Shown here piece after piece: positions 1-7,412 of a stretch of 43,792 bases of DNA. The stretch is from a virus. Below the pieces are notes generated by a model. It made no database searches, was not told the origin of the DNA, and worked only from the letters and a program-made list of their open reading frames with translations. Both the position numbers and the translations under genes were made by a program. Location of the stretch: the IMG/VR virus record IMGVR_UViG_3300005529_000016, positions 1 through 43,792 of that record; one strand, 5' to 3'. Position 1 is the first letter of the stretch. Each line of letters starts with the position of its first letter.

Positions 1-80
1 CAGGGCGTGCTGCAGCCGATCCTGGTCCGCCCCTGGCCCGAGGGCCAGCCCGACCCGGACGCCGGCGGCGAGGCGCCCGC
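1..80. repeat. Terminal redundancy, left copy
   Basis: These 80 bases are identical to the last 80 bases of the window. The ParB-like reading frame continues without a break from the right end into the left end, so the repeat is best read as the overlap left when a circular or circularly permuted genome is written linearly. The true unit would be 43,712 bp. Confidence 0.95.
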
Positions 81-1866
81 CCCGGCCTGGGAGGTCGCCG
101 CCGGCGAGCGCCGCTACCGGGCCGCGTGCCTGGCCGGGCTGCGGATGATCCCCGCCTTCGTGCGCGAGCTGACCGACCGCGAACTGCTCGAGCTGGCGGT
201 CACCGAGAACGAGCAGCGCGAGGACGTCACCCCCCTGGAGAAGGCCGAGGGCTACGGCCGCCTGGTGGACGAGCACGGCCTGACGCTGGAGGAGGTCGCC
301 GCCAAGGTCGGCAAGGCGGTCTCGACCGTGCGCGGCCTGCTGCGCCTGCGGCAGCTGCCCGAGGCCGCCCGCAAGGCCCTGGAGGCTGGCGAGCTGTCCG
401 CCAGCGTCGCCGAGCTGATCGGCTCGCGGCCGTCGCCGGCCCTGCGCGAGAAGGTGGCGGAGTACGCCCTGGAACCTTACGAGCGCTGGGAGCGCGGCGA
501 GGTGGTCAAGCTGCTGCCCAGCTACCGCCAGGTCAAGGACTGGATCGCCCGCGAGTGCCAGGTCGAACTCAAGCAGGCGTCCTTCAGCCGCAAGGCCCTC
601 GACCTGGTGGAGGGCGCCGGCAGCTGCGAGGACTGCCCCAAGCGCGCCGGCAACAACCGCGAGGAGTTCCCCGACACGCGGGCCGACGTGTGCTTCGACC
701 CCGAGTGCTTCCGGGCCAAGGAGCAGGCGCACCGCGACCGGCTGGCGGCCGCGGCCCGGGCCGAGGGCAAGACGGTCCTGGAGGCCGCCGAGGCGCGCAA
801 GCTCTTCGACAAGTACAGCCCCGGCCGGCTGGCCGCGGGCTCGGGCTACGTGGACCTCGACGCCCCCTGCCACGAGCTGCCCTACGGCCATAAGCGGCGG
901 GGCGCCACCTACCGCAAGCTCGTGGGCAAGCACGTCGCCGACCAGGTCGTGCTCGCCTACGACGAGAAGGGCACGCTGCACCACCTGGCCCCCGCGAAGG
1001 CCGCGGCGAAGGCCCTCAAGGAGCACCACGGCGTCAAGGACCGTTCCGAACAGGACAGCGCCTCGGACCGCCGGTACCGGCAGCAGCAGGCCCGGGAGCG
1101 GGCCCGGCAGCGGCTCGCCGCCGAGGTCGGCCGCCGCTGCCAGGCCCTGGCCGTCGCCGCGGCCGAGGAGGCCTTCGGCGCCCTGGCCGGCTTCGACCAC
1201 CGCCTGACCGGCCTCCTGCGCCTGCTCGTCGCCGGCCACGCCGGGGAGTGCTGGTCCGTCGTCCAGACGGCCGTGCTGCGATCCCGCGGCGAAACCTCGG
1301 GCCGCCACCCGCGGCGACAGGAGGGCCTCGGCGGCCTGGTCGAATCGCTCGACGCCCGGGGGCTGTTCGGGCTCTGGGCCGAGCTGGTCGCCGCCCGCCG
1401 CGTGCAGGACGCCGCGGCCGGCTACGCAGGCGAGCGGCTCCGCAAGGACCGCAACGCCTTCTTCAAGGCGCTGGGCGTGGACTGGTCCGCCGTCGAAAAG
1501 CAGGTCCAGGCCGAGCAGGCGGCGAAACAGAACGGCAAGGCCAGGCCCCACAAGAACGGCCGGGCCGCCCGGGACCTGACCCCCGGCGAGATCCTCGACG
1601 TCGTCGCCCGGCAGGACGCCGCCGAGGAACAGGCGTCCGCACCCGCCGGCGAGGCCTGGCGGAACGTCCCCCTCGCCGAGCTGAAGCTCCCCAAGGGCGC
1701 CGAGCGCCTGCTGCGGTCCAAGGGCTACCTGTCTGCCGGCGAGGCCTTCGACTACGCCTCGGGCGCGCGGCCCTTCGCCACGCCGCCGGGCCCGGTCGCC
1801 CGGCAGATCCTGGCGGCCGTCGAGGCGGCCCGGGCGGAACTGGCCTGGGAGGGCGCGCCGTGCTGA
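1..1866 (+). CDS. ParB-like partition/nucleoid protein, 3' part (crosses the circular join)
   Basis: The gene starts at GTG 43596, crosses the join in frame (39 codons before it), and ends here, giving about 660 residues. The N-terminal ParBc domain shows NPRKHFDEARLRELAES, then GVLQPILVRP and the GERR and ENEQREDVTPLEKAEGY boxes. A helix-turn-helix KorB-like segment follows (LTLEEVAAKVGKAVSTVRGL). Next is a Cys cluster (SCEDCPKRAGN, VCFDPECF) typical of larger plasmid-type ParB proteins, then a basic Ala/Lys-rich tail. ParB proteins bind palindromic centromere sites and spread on DNA. No ParA-type ATPase is visible in this genome, so the protein may use a host ParA or act as a regulator. The short gene at 1860 overlaps its stop. 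Confidence 0.85.
   Translation, partial: QGVLQPILVRPWPEGQPDPDAGGEAPAPAWEVAAGERRYRAACLAGLRMIPAFVRELTDRELLELAVTENEQREDVTPLEKAEGYGRLVDEHGLTLEEVAAKVGKAVSTVRGLLRLRQLPEAARKALEAGELSASVAELIGSRPSPALREKVAEYALEPYERWERGEVVKLLPSYRQVKDWIARECQVELKQASFSRKALDLVEGAGSCEDCPKRAGNNREEFPDTRADVCFDPECFRAKEQAHRDRLAAAARAEGKTVLEAAEARKLFDKYSPGRLAAGSGYVDLDAPCHELPYGHKRRGATYRKLVGKHVADQVVLAYDEKGTLHHLAPAKAAAKALKEHHGVKDRSEQDSASDRRYRQQQARERARQRLAAEVGRRCQALAVAAAEEAFGALAGFDHRLTGLLRLLVAGHAGECWSVVQTAVLRSRGETSGRHPRRQEGLGGLVESLDARGLFGLWAELVAARRVQDAAAGYAGERLRKDRNAFFKALGVDWSAVEKQVQAEQAAKQNGKARPHKNGRAARDLTPGEILDVVARQDAAEEQASAPAGEAWRNVPLAELKLPKGAERLLRSKGYLSAGEAFDYASGARPFATPPGPVARQILAAVEAARAELAWEGAPC
1626..1643. repeat. Degenerate copy of the dispersed 18-bp palindrome
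   Basis: GGAACAGGCGTCCGCACC matches the genome's repeated form GGTACAGGCGCCCGCACC at 16 of 18 positions. It lies in the Ala-rich linker of the ParB-like gene, away from any start codon. Chance in GC-rich sequence cannot be excluded for a single copy like this. Confidence 0.4.
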
Positions 1867-2042
1867 CCGCGGGCGACAAGGCCGGCCGGCCCTGGCTGAT
1901 CGTCGGCACCCGGCCCGGCGGCGACCGGCTCGTCATCGAGGAGCGCGGCACCCTCGCCGCGGCCGAGGCCCGGGCCGGGGACTTGCGTGCCCAGCTCGAG
2001 GGCTACCTGTCGATCGACGTGGAACGGGCAGGGGGGGGGTGA
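1860..2042 (+). CDS. Hypothetical protein, 60 aa
   Basis: A GTG start overlaps the stop of the ParB-like gene (GTGCTGA), the usual arrangement for translational coupling in this genome. The 60-residue product has a beta-like front (RPWLIVGTRPGGDRLVIEER) followed by a helix rich in Ala and Arg. It ends in Gly residues encoded by a run of nine G. I recognise no family. A protein this short, directly behind a DNA-binding protein, could be an accessory or regulator, but nothing in the sequence decides that. Confidence 0.6.
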   Translation: MLTAGDKAGRPWLIVGTRPGGDRLVIEERGTLAAAEARAGDLRAQLEGYLSIDVERAGGG

Positions 2043-2049
2043 AGCGGAG

Positions 2050-2550
2050 ATGGACCGTGAAGAACGCCTCAGACTCATCAAGGAGCGCCACATGGCACTG
2101 CACACCAAGAACGGCGAGCACGCCGCCGCCGAAGGCCCGCCGGCCCCGGCCCCGCCCGCGGGAGCGCCGCCCGCGGACAACAAGTTCCGCCGCGCGGAGA
2201 AGCTGCGCGCCCTCGTGAAGGAGCTGGGCCCGGACGCCGCCGACGCCCGGGTCCTGGGGCACGCCCGGGCCCAGGGCCTGGACCCCCTGCCGAGCCCGTC
2301 GGCGATCAAGCGCGCCCGCGAGGCCCTGGGCTACCCGCCCCGCCGGCCCGGGCCGGCGCCCCGCGGCGCCTCGGCCCGCCCGTCACCCCCCCCTCCGCGC
2401 GAGGAACGGGCGCCCGCACCGCCGGCCGCGGCCTGCGACGTGGACCGCTTTATCGAGGGCCTGCGCCTGCTCAAGGAGGCCGGCCTGCGCCTCGGCGGGC
2501 CGGCCGGCGTGCGCCGCGCCCTGGAGGCCCTGGAACTTCTCCAGCAGTGA
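2050..2550 (+). CDS. Putative helix-turn-helix protein with Pro-rich linker, 166 aa
   Basis: The ATG at 2050 is chosen over an upstream in-frame ATG because it follows a GGAG-like box (GCGGAG) and begins a charged helix (MDREERLRLIKERH). After a Pro/Ala linker, residues about 55-105 form a compact helical unit (KLRALVKELGPDAADARVLG, then SAIKRAREALGYPPRRPG) that resembles small wing-less DNA-binding modules common in planctomycete mobile elements. A second Pro-rich linker leads to a C-terminal helical segment (VDRFIEGLRLLKEAG). DNA binding is inferred from this layout only. The next gene starts 14 bases downstream. Confidence 0.65.
   Translation: MDREERLRLIKERHMALHTKNGEHAAAEGPPAPAPPAGAPPADNKFRRAEKLRALVKELGPDAADARVLGHARAQGLDPLPSPSAIKRAREALGYPPRRPGPAPRGASARPSPPPPREERAPAPPAAACDVDRFIEGLRLLKEAGLRLGGPAGVRRALEALELLQQ
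2403..2420. repeat. Degenerate copy of the dispersed 18-bp palindrome
   Basis: GGAACGGGCGCCCGCACC matches the common form at 16 of 18 positions. It sits in the second Pro-rich linker of the 2050-2550 gene. Confidence 0.4.
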
Positions 2551-2563
2551 AAGGAGGACCGCC

Positions 2564-2749
2564 GTGGGCATGACGTGCAACCAGCGGGAGCAGCTCTTCC
2601 GCCTGATCGAGGACTTCCTGTCCCGCTGCCGCCGCCGGCGCGAGGCGGTCACCGACGCCGAGCTGGCCGAGGCGCTGCAGACCTTTAGCGAGTGGTACGC
2701 CGGCGCGGGTACGACCGTCGAGCTGGCAGGGGGGGGTGAGCAGCCATGA
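2564..2749 (+). CDS. Hypothetical protein, 61 aa
   Basis: A GTG start follows an unusually good ribosome binding site, AAGGAGG at 2551-2557. The product is a small helical protein (QREQLFRLIEDFLSRCRRRR, then DAELAEALQTFSEWY) of no family I recognise. Its last codons include a run of eight G at 2729-2736, and its stop overlaps the ATG of the methylase gene (ATGA). Translation of the methylase is therefore probably coupled to this gene, and slippage in the G run would change where the ribosome stops relative to the methylase start. Confidence 0.65.
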   Translation: MGMTCNQREQLFRLIEDFLSRCRRRREAVTDAELAEALQTFSEWYAGAGTTVELAGGGEQP

Positions 2750-3603
2750 AGATCGGAGCCATCGCGCCCTGGTTCGGCGGCAAGCGGACCCTGGCGCCCG
2801 TGATCGTCGAGGCCCTGGGGCCGCACCGCTGCTACTGGGAGCCCTTCTGCGGCTCGCTGGCCGTGCTGTTGGCCAAGGAGCCGTGCACCTGGGAGTTCGC
2901 CAACGACCTGCACGGCGACCTGGTCAACCTGGCCCGCGTGCTGCAGCAAGAGGACCTCGCCCTGGCCCTCTACGCCCGGGCCGAGCGCACCCTGTTCGTC
3001 GAGGCCTTCTCGGCCGAGTCGCGCGAGCGGCTGCTGGAGGCCTGGGAGCCCGGGCCTGAGCCCGACCCCGAGCGCGCTTACCACTACCTGCGCTTCTCGT
3101 GGTTCGCCCGCAACGGCACGGCCGGGACCCCGATCGGCAAGACCGGGACCTTCTGCGTGCGCTACTCGGCGACCGGCGGCGACGGCGCCCGCCGCTGGCG
3201 CAGCGTCGTCGAGTCAATCCCCGACTGGCACCGCCGGCTGCGGCACGTGACCATCCTCGGGCCGTCGGACGCCTTCAAGCTCCTGCCCCGGATCGACGAC
3301 GCGCCGGGGACCGTCGTCTACGCCGACCCGCCCTACTTCGTCAAGAGCACGCGCTACGTCCACGACTTCGCCGCGCCCGACCACGCCCGGCTGGCCGCCG
3401 AGCTGCGGCGGTTCCGGCGGGCCCGCGTCGTGCTGAGCTACTACGAGGCGCCCGAGCTGGGGGAGCTGTACCCCGGCTGGGCCCGCATCGAGTGCCCGGT
3501 CTCCAAGAGCATGGCCAACGCCGGGCAGCGCGGCAAGAAGGGCCGGACCGAGGCGCCCGAGGTCCTGCTCGTCAACCAACCCGACCTTTTCACAGAGGGC
3601 TGA
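2746..3603 (+). CDS. dam: DNA adenine N6-methyltransferase (Dam/D12 class)
   Basis: The 285-residue product has the order of motifs of the D12 class. Residues 9-17 give the SAM-binding entry (WFGGKRTLA), residues 32-36 EPFCG, then an Asn-Asp pair (FANDLHGD), and DPPY at about residue 195 is the catalytic motif for adenine N6 methylation. The Dam-type C-terminal recognition part follows. Such phage enzymes methylate the phage's own DNA and protect it from host restriction, or mark it for regulation. No partner restriction gene is seen nearby, so it is an orphan methylase. The start overlaps the previous stop. Confidence 0.9.
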   Translation: MKIGAIAPWFGGKRTLAPVIVEALGPHRCYWEPFCGSLAVLLAKEPCTWEFANDLHGDLVNLARVLQQEDLALALYARAERTLFVEAFSAESRERLLEAWEPGPEPDPERAYHYLRFSWFARNGTAGTPIGKTGTFCVRYSATGGDGARRWRSVVESIPDWHRRLRHVTILGPSDAFKLLPRIDDAPGTVVYADPPYFVKSTRYVHDFAAPDHARLAAELRRFRRARVVLSYYEAPELGELYPGWARIECPVSKSMANAGQRGKKGRTEAPEVLLVNQPDLFTEG

Positions 3604-3604
3604 C

Positions 3605-3841
3605 ATGAAGCTGACCATCACCCCGACCGACGTCGTCACCCGCCTCAACGGCGTGCCCTGCCGCCACTGGCTCGGCACGACTGAGTCGGGCCGGCCCGTG
3701 GACGTCTTCGTGCACCTGGTCGCCTCGGCCGACCCCGGGGCCATGGCCGAGCTGGACCGGGCGCTCCGGGAGCAGTCGCCGCCCCGGGAGCTGCCCCTGG
3801 TCCAGGTCCTGGGCGCCCACACGGCCCCGCCCCAGCCGTGA
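3605..3841 (+). CDS. Hypothetical protein, 78 aa
   Basis: The ATG is two bases after the methylase stop, so it belongs to the same transcript. The product begins MKLTITPTDVVTRLNGVPCRHW and reads as a small alpha/beta protein (VDVFVHLVAS, then a helix AELDRALREQ). I do not recognise the family. Small genes of this kind fill the early region of many temperate phages and usually have no assigned role. Confidence 0.7.
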   Translation: MKLTITPTDVVTRLNGVPCRHWLGTTESGRPVDVFVHLVASADPGAMAELDRALREQSPPRELPLVQVLGAHTAPPQP

Positions 3842-3849
3842 GGTGAAGC

Positions 3850-4041
3850 GTGCGCGACGAGCTGGAGCGCCTGGCCGAACACCTGGAGGAGGTCCTCGAG
3901 CTGACCGACCGCCCCTGGCCGTCCTGGGACGAGGGCAAGCTCCGGGCCGTGCTGCTGGAGGTGCGCCAGGTGGCGGCCGGGGCGCTGTGCGAGGTGGCCG
4001 ACCTGCAGCTGCTGGCGGAGATGAACGAGCGACCGGAGTAG
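3850..4041 (+). CDS. Hypothetical acidic helical protein, 63 aa
   Basis: A GTG start, nine bases after the previous stop, is preceded by GAGGTGAAG, a usable ribosome binding site. The product is almost all helix and strongly acidic (ELERLAEHLEEVLELTDRP, then VRQVAAGALCEVADLQLLAE). No domain is recognised. It lies in a tight run of small genes between the methylase and the integrase. Confidence 0.6.
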   Translation: MRDELERLAEHLEEVLELTDRPWPSWDEGKLRAVLLEVRQVAAGALCEVADLQLLAEMNERPE

Positions 4042-4046
4042 AACCC

Positions 4047-4253
4047 ATGCCCGAACGCCGGATCGAGTACATGTGCCCCCACTGCGGCTGGCGCTTCGAC
4101 GCGCTGCTCGCGCACGACAACAGCGGCCTGGTGCCGCACCACGCCTACCCGCCGACGCCGGTCGGCGGCAGGCTGTGCCCCGGCTCCGACCAGGCCCCGC
4201 GCAACCCCGAGAGCGACCGGCGGCCCCTGTGGAAGGACGGTGGCGTACCGTGA
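4047..4253 (+). CDS. Small putative zinc-binding protein, 68 aa
   Basis: The product opens with MPERRIEYMCPHCGWRF, a CPxCG knuckle, and continues GLVPHHAYPP and GGRLCPGS, which together supply Cys and His ligands. Similar small proteins ending in a CPGS motif are frequent in phages and mobile elements of high-GC bacteria, without assigned function. The stop overlaps the GTG of the next gene (GTGA), so the two are probably translated together. Confidence 0.65.
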   Translation: MPERRIEYMCPHCGWRFDALLAHDNSGLVPHHAYPPTPVGGRLCPGSDQAPRNPESDRRPLWKDGGVP

Positions 4254-4504
4254 GCACCCCGCCCCGCGTCTTCCACGTCCACTTCGGCGAGATCCCGCCG
4301 CGCACCGTCGCCACGGCCGAGCTGGTGCCCGCCACCGCCGGCCCGCGGCTGCGCGTGCTGCGGCCCCGCGTCCTCTACACGTGCCTCGACTGCGGCCGCT
4401 CCACCGCCAGCCTCGACCAGATGCGCCGGCACCAGGAGCGGCAGGCCGAGGAGCACACCCTCTGGCAGCGGCTGTGCCGCTGGGTCTCGATCCTCCGGGA
4501 GTGA
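4250..4504 (+). CDS. Small putative zinc-finger protein, 84 aa
   Basis: A GTG start overlaps the stop of the gene before it. The first 40 residues are beta-like (VFHVHFGEIPPRTVATAELV). Then comes a CLDC knuckle followed, 13 residues on, by RRHQERQAEEH, a spacing that recalls a C2H2 finger although the second His is not certain. DNA or RNA binding is possible but not shown. It belongs to the run of small Cys-containing genes at 4.0-4.9 kb. Confidence 0.6.
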   Translation: MSTPPRVFHVHFGEIPPRTVATAELVPATAGPRLRVLRPRVLYTCLDCGRSTASLDQMRRHQERQAEEHTLWQRLCRWVSILRE

Positions 4505-4508
4505 CGCC

Positions 4509-4862
4509 ATGATCTTCATGCTCGCCGACAAGGAGCCCGTCCTGGTCTGCTTCCTCCTGCCCGAGGACCTGGCGATGCTCCGCCAGGGCAACACCGTCTT
4601 CGTGGACCAGCGGCAGCTGCAGGGCCGGGCCTTCGAGCAGGTCGTCCTGTCGCTGCACCGCTCGCGCGAGGAGGTGATGGAGACCCTCCGCTCGGGCGGC
4701 AAGCTGGAGGGCAAGAAGTTCGTGGTCCCCCAGCCCCACGAGAACGAGGGGAAGTGCGAGGGGTGCGAGTGCATCACCCAGCGCAACCTGCTCTACCGGG
4801 GCCGCTGCATCGTCTGCTGGTACCGGGCCGCGCTCGACGCGATGGGCGGCCAGGGCAACTGA
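4509..4862 (+). CDS. Hypothetical protein with C-terminal Cys cluster, 117 aa
   Basis: The ATG start lies five bases after the previous stop. The N-terminal half is an alpha/beta unit (PVLVCFLLPEDLAMLRQGNT, then GRAFEQVVLSLHRSREEV). The C-terminal half carries EGKCEGCECITQ and GRCIVCWY, five cysteines in a pattern that could bind one zinc. I do not know the family. Its position directly before the excisionase and integrase suggests early expression. Confidence 0.65.
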   Translation: MIFMLADKEPVLVCFLLPEDLAMLRQGNTVFVDQRQLQGRAFEQVVLSLHRSREEVMETLRSGGKLEGKKFVVPQPHENEGKCEGCECITQRNLLYRGRCIVCWYRAALDAMGGQGN

Positions 4863-4879
4863 ACCGGAGTGACAACGCC

Positions 4880-5098
4880 ATGTCCGCGAAGACCCCCAAG
4901 CTGACACTGAACGCCGCCGAGGCCGCCCGCATCCTGGGGATCGGCGAACGGCTGCTGCAGAAGCTCACCACGCAAAAGCGCATCCCCCACATACGCCTCG
5001 GCCGGCGCGTGCTCTACCCGCCGGCCGACGACCTGGAGAAGTGGGCCAAGGAAGAGTTCGCCAAGAGCACGGCGGACGGGCCGCCGGCGGCGGAGTAG
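4880..5098 (+). CDS. xis: Excisionase-like DNA-binding protein (MerR/HTH_17 type)
   Basis: The 72-residue protein has the typical winged-helix layout of excisionase-family proteins: LNAAEAARILGIGERLLQKL forms the helix-turn-helix and RIPHIRLGRRVLYPPADDL the wing, followed by EKWAKEEF. It ends 26 bases before the integrase start, so it is the natural directionality factor for that integrase. Proteins of this family can also act as simple repressors, so excision is inferred from the neighbour. Confidence 0.75.
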   Translation: MSAKTPKLTLNAAEAARILGIGERLLQKLTTQKRIPHIRLGRRVLYPPADDLEKWAKEEFAKSTADGPPAAE

Positions 5099-5124
5099 AC
5101 TTCAACCTGTCAGCGGAGGGAGAC

Positions 5125-6564
5125 ATGGCCAGCGTCGTCAGCCGCCCCAACGGGCGCAAGGAGATCCAGTTCACGGGCGCCGACCGCCGGCGGCGCACCG
5201 TCCGCCTGGGCAAGGTGTCCCTGAAGGCGGCCGAGGCCGACCGCGTGCGCGTCGAGCACCTCCTGGCCGCGCAGATCACCGGCCACCCCCTCGACGCCGA
5301 GACGGCGCGGTGGGTGGCGGCCCTGACCGAGGAGCGGGCCGACCTGTTCGCGAGGGCCGGCCTGGTCCCCCGGCGGGAGTCGGCCCGGCTGGGCGCCTTC
5401 CTCGACGACTACGTCGCCGGCCGCGCCGACGCGAAGCCGGGCACGCTGAAGACCCTGCGCACCGCCCGGGGCCGGCTCGTCCGGTTCTTCGGCGCGGACC
5501 GGGAGCTGCGCTCGGTCACCGAGGGGGACGCCGACCGCTTCGCCGTGCACCTGAAGGCGCGCTGCGCCCCGGCGACGGCCGGCCGCACGATCAAGCACGC
5601 GCGCCAGTTCTTCAAGGCCGCCTGCCGGCGCGGCCTGGCGGAGCTGAACCCCTTCGCGACGGTCAAGGCCCCCGGCCAGAAGAACGCCGCCCGCGGCTTC
5701 CACGTCGATCGCGAGACGACCCGCCGGCTCCTGGAGGCCTGCCCCGATTACGAGTGGCGGCTGATCGTCGCCCTGACCCGCTACGGCGGCCTGCGCTGCC
5801 CCTCGGAGCTGGCGCGCCTGGAGTGGGCCGACGTCCACTGGCAGCTGCAGCGGTTCCTGGTCAAGGCCCCCAAGACCGAGCACACGGAGGGCGGCGGCGA
5901 GCGCTGGGTGCCGATCTTCCCCGAGCTGCGGCCCTACCTCGACGAGGCCTGGGAGAAGGCCGCGCCCGGCGCCGCCAAGGTCTTCGCCCGGGCGATCCTG
6001 GGCGAGACCAACCTGCGCACGCGGCTCCTGCTCATCCTGCGCAAGGCGGGCCTGTCCCCCTGGCCACGCCTCTTCCAGAACCTGCGCGCCAGCCGCGAGA
6101 CCGAGCTGGCCGAGACCTACCCGCTGCACGTGGTCTGCGCCTGGATCGGCAACAGCCCCAAGGTGGCGGCCGAGCACTACCTGCAGGTCACCGACGAGCA
6201 CTTTCGCCGGGGCGCCGCGGGGCCGGGCGCGCAAAATCCGACGCAGCCGGCCGCGCACGGGGCGGTTCCGGAGGGCGCCGGGGCGCACGCGGAAAAGGGC
6301 GAAAAGCGTCAAGGTGCGCCGGCGTGCGGCTTTGTGCCGGCCGGTGCGCCTTCGTGCACCAATGCCGACCCCCTACCGAGGGGTCATGGCGGGCCCCGAA
6401 CTAGCGGGCGAATCGTCGCGGAAACGGGCCCCGGCGTCCCGGGGCGCGCAAAAGCCGACGCAGATGGCATAGACCCCGGCCTGGCCCTCGTCAACGCCGC
6501 CTGGCCGACCCTGGACGCGCGCACCCGCCGCGCCATCGTCCGGCTCGTCGAGGGGGAGGGCTGA
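5125..6564 (+). CDS. int: Tyrosine-family site-specific integrase
   Basis: ATG 5125 follows CGGAGGG. The 479-residue protein has an N-terminal arm-type region, a core-binding region (about 88-180) and a catalytic domain: Arg224 in RYGGLRCPSELARLEW, Lys250 in VKAPKTEH, Arg321/Arg324 in NLRASRETEL, Trp340 in VVCAWIGNSPKVAAEHY, and nucleophile Tyr352. The NLRASRETEL and CAWIGNSPKVA wording is characteristic of integrases I associate with planctomycetes. The tail after residue 368 is long, Pro/Gly-rich and atypical. It contains a 22-base stretch repeated 217 bases downstream in another frame, and the second copy reads GAQKPTQMA then stop in that frame, as if the 3' end were duplicated or recombined. 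Confidence 0.92.
   Translation: MASVVSRPNGRKEIQFTGADRRRRTVRLGKVSLKAAEADRVRVEHLLAAQITGHPLDAETARWVAALTEERADLFARAGLVPRRESARLGAFLDDYVAGRADAKPGTLKTLRTARGRLVRFFGADRELRSVTEGDADRFAVHLKARCAPATAGRTIKHARQFFKAACRRGLAELNPFATVKAPGQKNAARGFHVDRETTRRLLEACPDYEWRLIVALTRYGGLRCPSELARLEWADVHWQLQRFLVKAPKTEHTEGGGERWVPIFPELRPYLDEAWEKAAPGAAKVFARAILGETNLRTRLLLILRKAGLSPWPRLFQNLRASRETELAETYPLHVVCAWIGNSPKVAAEHYLQVTDEHFRRGAAGPGAQNPTQPAAHGAVPEGAGAHAEKGEKRQGAPACGFVPAGAPSCTNADPLPRGHGGPRTSGRIVAETGPGVPGRAKADADGIDPGLALVNAAWPTLDARTRRAIVRLVEGEG
6225..6246 (+). repeat. Direct repeat, copy 1, in integrase tail
   Basis: This 22-base stretch, beginning GGGCGCGCAAAA, is repeated at 6442 with one mismatch. Here it encodes GAQNPTQ in the integrase frame. 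It could mark an attachment-site core or a past exchange of the integrase 3' end. Confidence 0.7.
6442..6463 (+). repeat. Direct repeat, copy 2, in integrase tail
   Basis: This is identical to 6225-6246 except for one base. Relative to the integrase it is shifted by one base, and in that shifted frame it reads GAQKPTQMA followed by a stop at 6470, a plausible alternative integrase C-terminus. Confidence 0.7.
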
Positions 6565-6566
6565 CC

Positions 6567-6872
6567 GTGAGGGCCCCCGGCAAGCTCACCGAGGAGGAGT
6601 TCATGGCCCAGGTCATCAACCTGGCCACGCTCTTCAACTGGAAGGTGTATCACACGCGGGACAGCCGGCGCAGCGTCAAGGGCTTCCCTGACCTTCTCCT
6701 CTTGCGCGGCGGCGTGCAGATCGTGGCCGAGCTGAAGGTGCTGCCCAACAAGACCACGCCGGCGCAGGACGAGTGGCTCAACGCCTTCCGCCGGGCCTCG
6801 GTCGCCGCGTTCGTGTGGTACCCGGACGACTGGAAGGAGATCGAGCGCGTGCTGGGGGCCGAGACATGCTGA
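6567..6872 (+). CDS. VRR-NUC domain nuclease
   Basis: The 101-residue protein is a minimal VRR-NUC unit of the PD-(D/E)XK superfamily. It shows the N-terminal QVINLATLFNWKVYHT strand-helix, the catalytic GFPDLLLLR and VAELKV pair (Asp, then Glu-x-Lys), and the closing KTTPAQDEWLNAF helix. Stand-alone phage VRR-NUC proteins are thought to cut branched DNA such as Holliday junctions. With the Rad52-like protein at 40.4 kb it could serve recombination-dependent replication or resolve concatemers before packaging. GTG start three bases after the integrase stop. Confidence 0.85.
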   Translation: MRAPGKLTEEEFMAQVINLATLFNWKVYHTRDSRRSVKGFPDLLLLRGGVQIVAELKVLPNKTTPAQDEWLNAFRRASVAAFVWYPDDWKEIERVLGAETC

Positions 6873-7102
6873 CCGATGACCAAGCCGTTATCCTGACCCT
6901 GGCCGAGTTCGATGCGCTGCCCGAGTACTCCCTCAGCGCCCCGACGGGGACCTTCGTCGGCAAGCGGTGGAAGCGTCGCCTCTGGGACGAGGAGCGGCGA
7001 CGTTGGGGCGGCTGGCTGATGGGCGAGTACGAGCCCGACCCCCAGGGCAGGGCCGACTACGTGCAGATCCGCTGGCGGGAAGTACTCGAGGTGGTGCCGT
7101 GA
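6866..7102 (+). CDS. Hypothetical protein, 78 aa
   Basis: The ATG overlaps the end of the VRR-NUC gene (ATGCTGA). The product is rich in Trp and Arg (GKRWKRRLWDEERRRWGGWL) and ends in a strand (YVQIRWREVLEVV). Small Trp/Arg-rich proteins of this size often sit in the early regions of phages, but I recognise no family. Coupled to the genes on both sides by overlapping start and stop codons. Confidence 0.65.
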   Translation: MLTDDQAVILTLAEFDALPEYSLSAPTGTFVGKRWKRRLWDEERRRWGGWLMGEYEPDPQGRADYVQIRWREVLEVVP

Positions 7103-7317
7103 CGGCCAAGCGCGCCAAGATCCCCTGCCTGGTCATCCGCTGGGACACGGACGACGTGACGGCCTTCGACGTCAAGGGCCGGCAGCTCCCCGAGCTGCAG
7201 GGCCGCTACGCCGAGGTGCGCGCCAAGGTCCTCAACGCCGCCGGCCCGGAGACCGCCTTCCGTCGCGGAGCGTGGCAGGGCCGGGAGCTGACCACCGTAA
7301 GCCGCGAGGAGTGGTGA
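7099..7317 (+). CDS. Hypothetical protein, 72 aa
   Basis: A GTG start overlaps the previous stop. The product reads as a small alpha/beta protein (IPCLVIRWDTDDVTAFDVKG, then a helix RYAEVRAKVLNAAG). It is the last gene of the dense early block. It is followed by a 95-base gap with lower GC before the packaging genes. No function is recognised. Confidence 0.6.
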   Translation: MTAKRAKIPCLVIRWDTDDVTAFDVKGRQLPELQGRYAEVRAKVLNAAGPETAFRRGAWQGRELTTVSREEW

Positions 7318-7412
7318 CGGCCCATTAGCGACTTCTAACAAACCAGACTCTTCCGCTACGGCCACTTCCCCGTTACAATTCACCTGTCACTCGCAACAGA
7401 AGGACCGCCCTC
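7318..7412 (+). promoter_or_regulatory. Intergenic gap, candidate promoter for packaging/late genes
   Basis: This 95-base gap is clearly richer in A/T than its neighbours and separates the early block from the packaging module. A TACAAT at 7375-7380 could be a -10 box. No convincing -35 box is seen at 16-18 bases upstream. Promoter function is inferred mainly from position. Confidence 0.35.

Noticed and set aside
6311-6360. GGTGC...GCACC element in the integrase tail as another dispersed palindrome copy
   Set aside because: Only about 12 of 18 positions match, which GC-rich sequence can give by chance.
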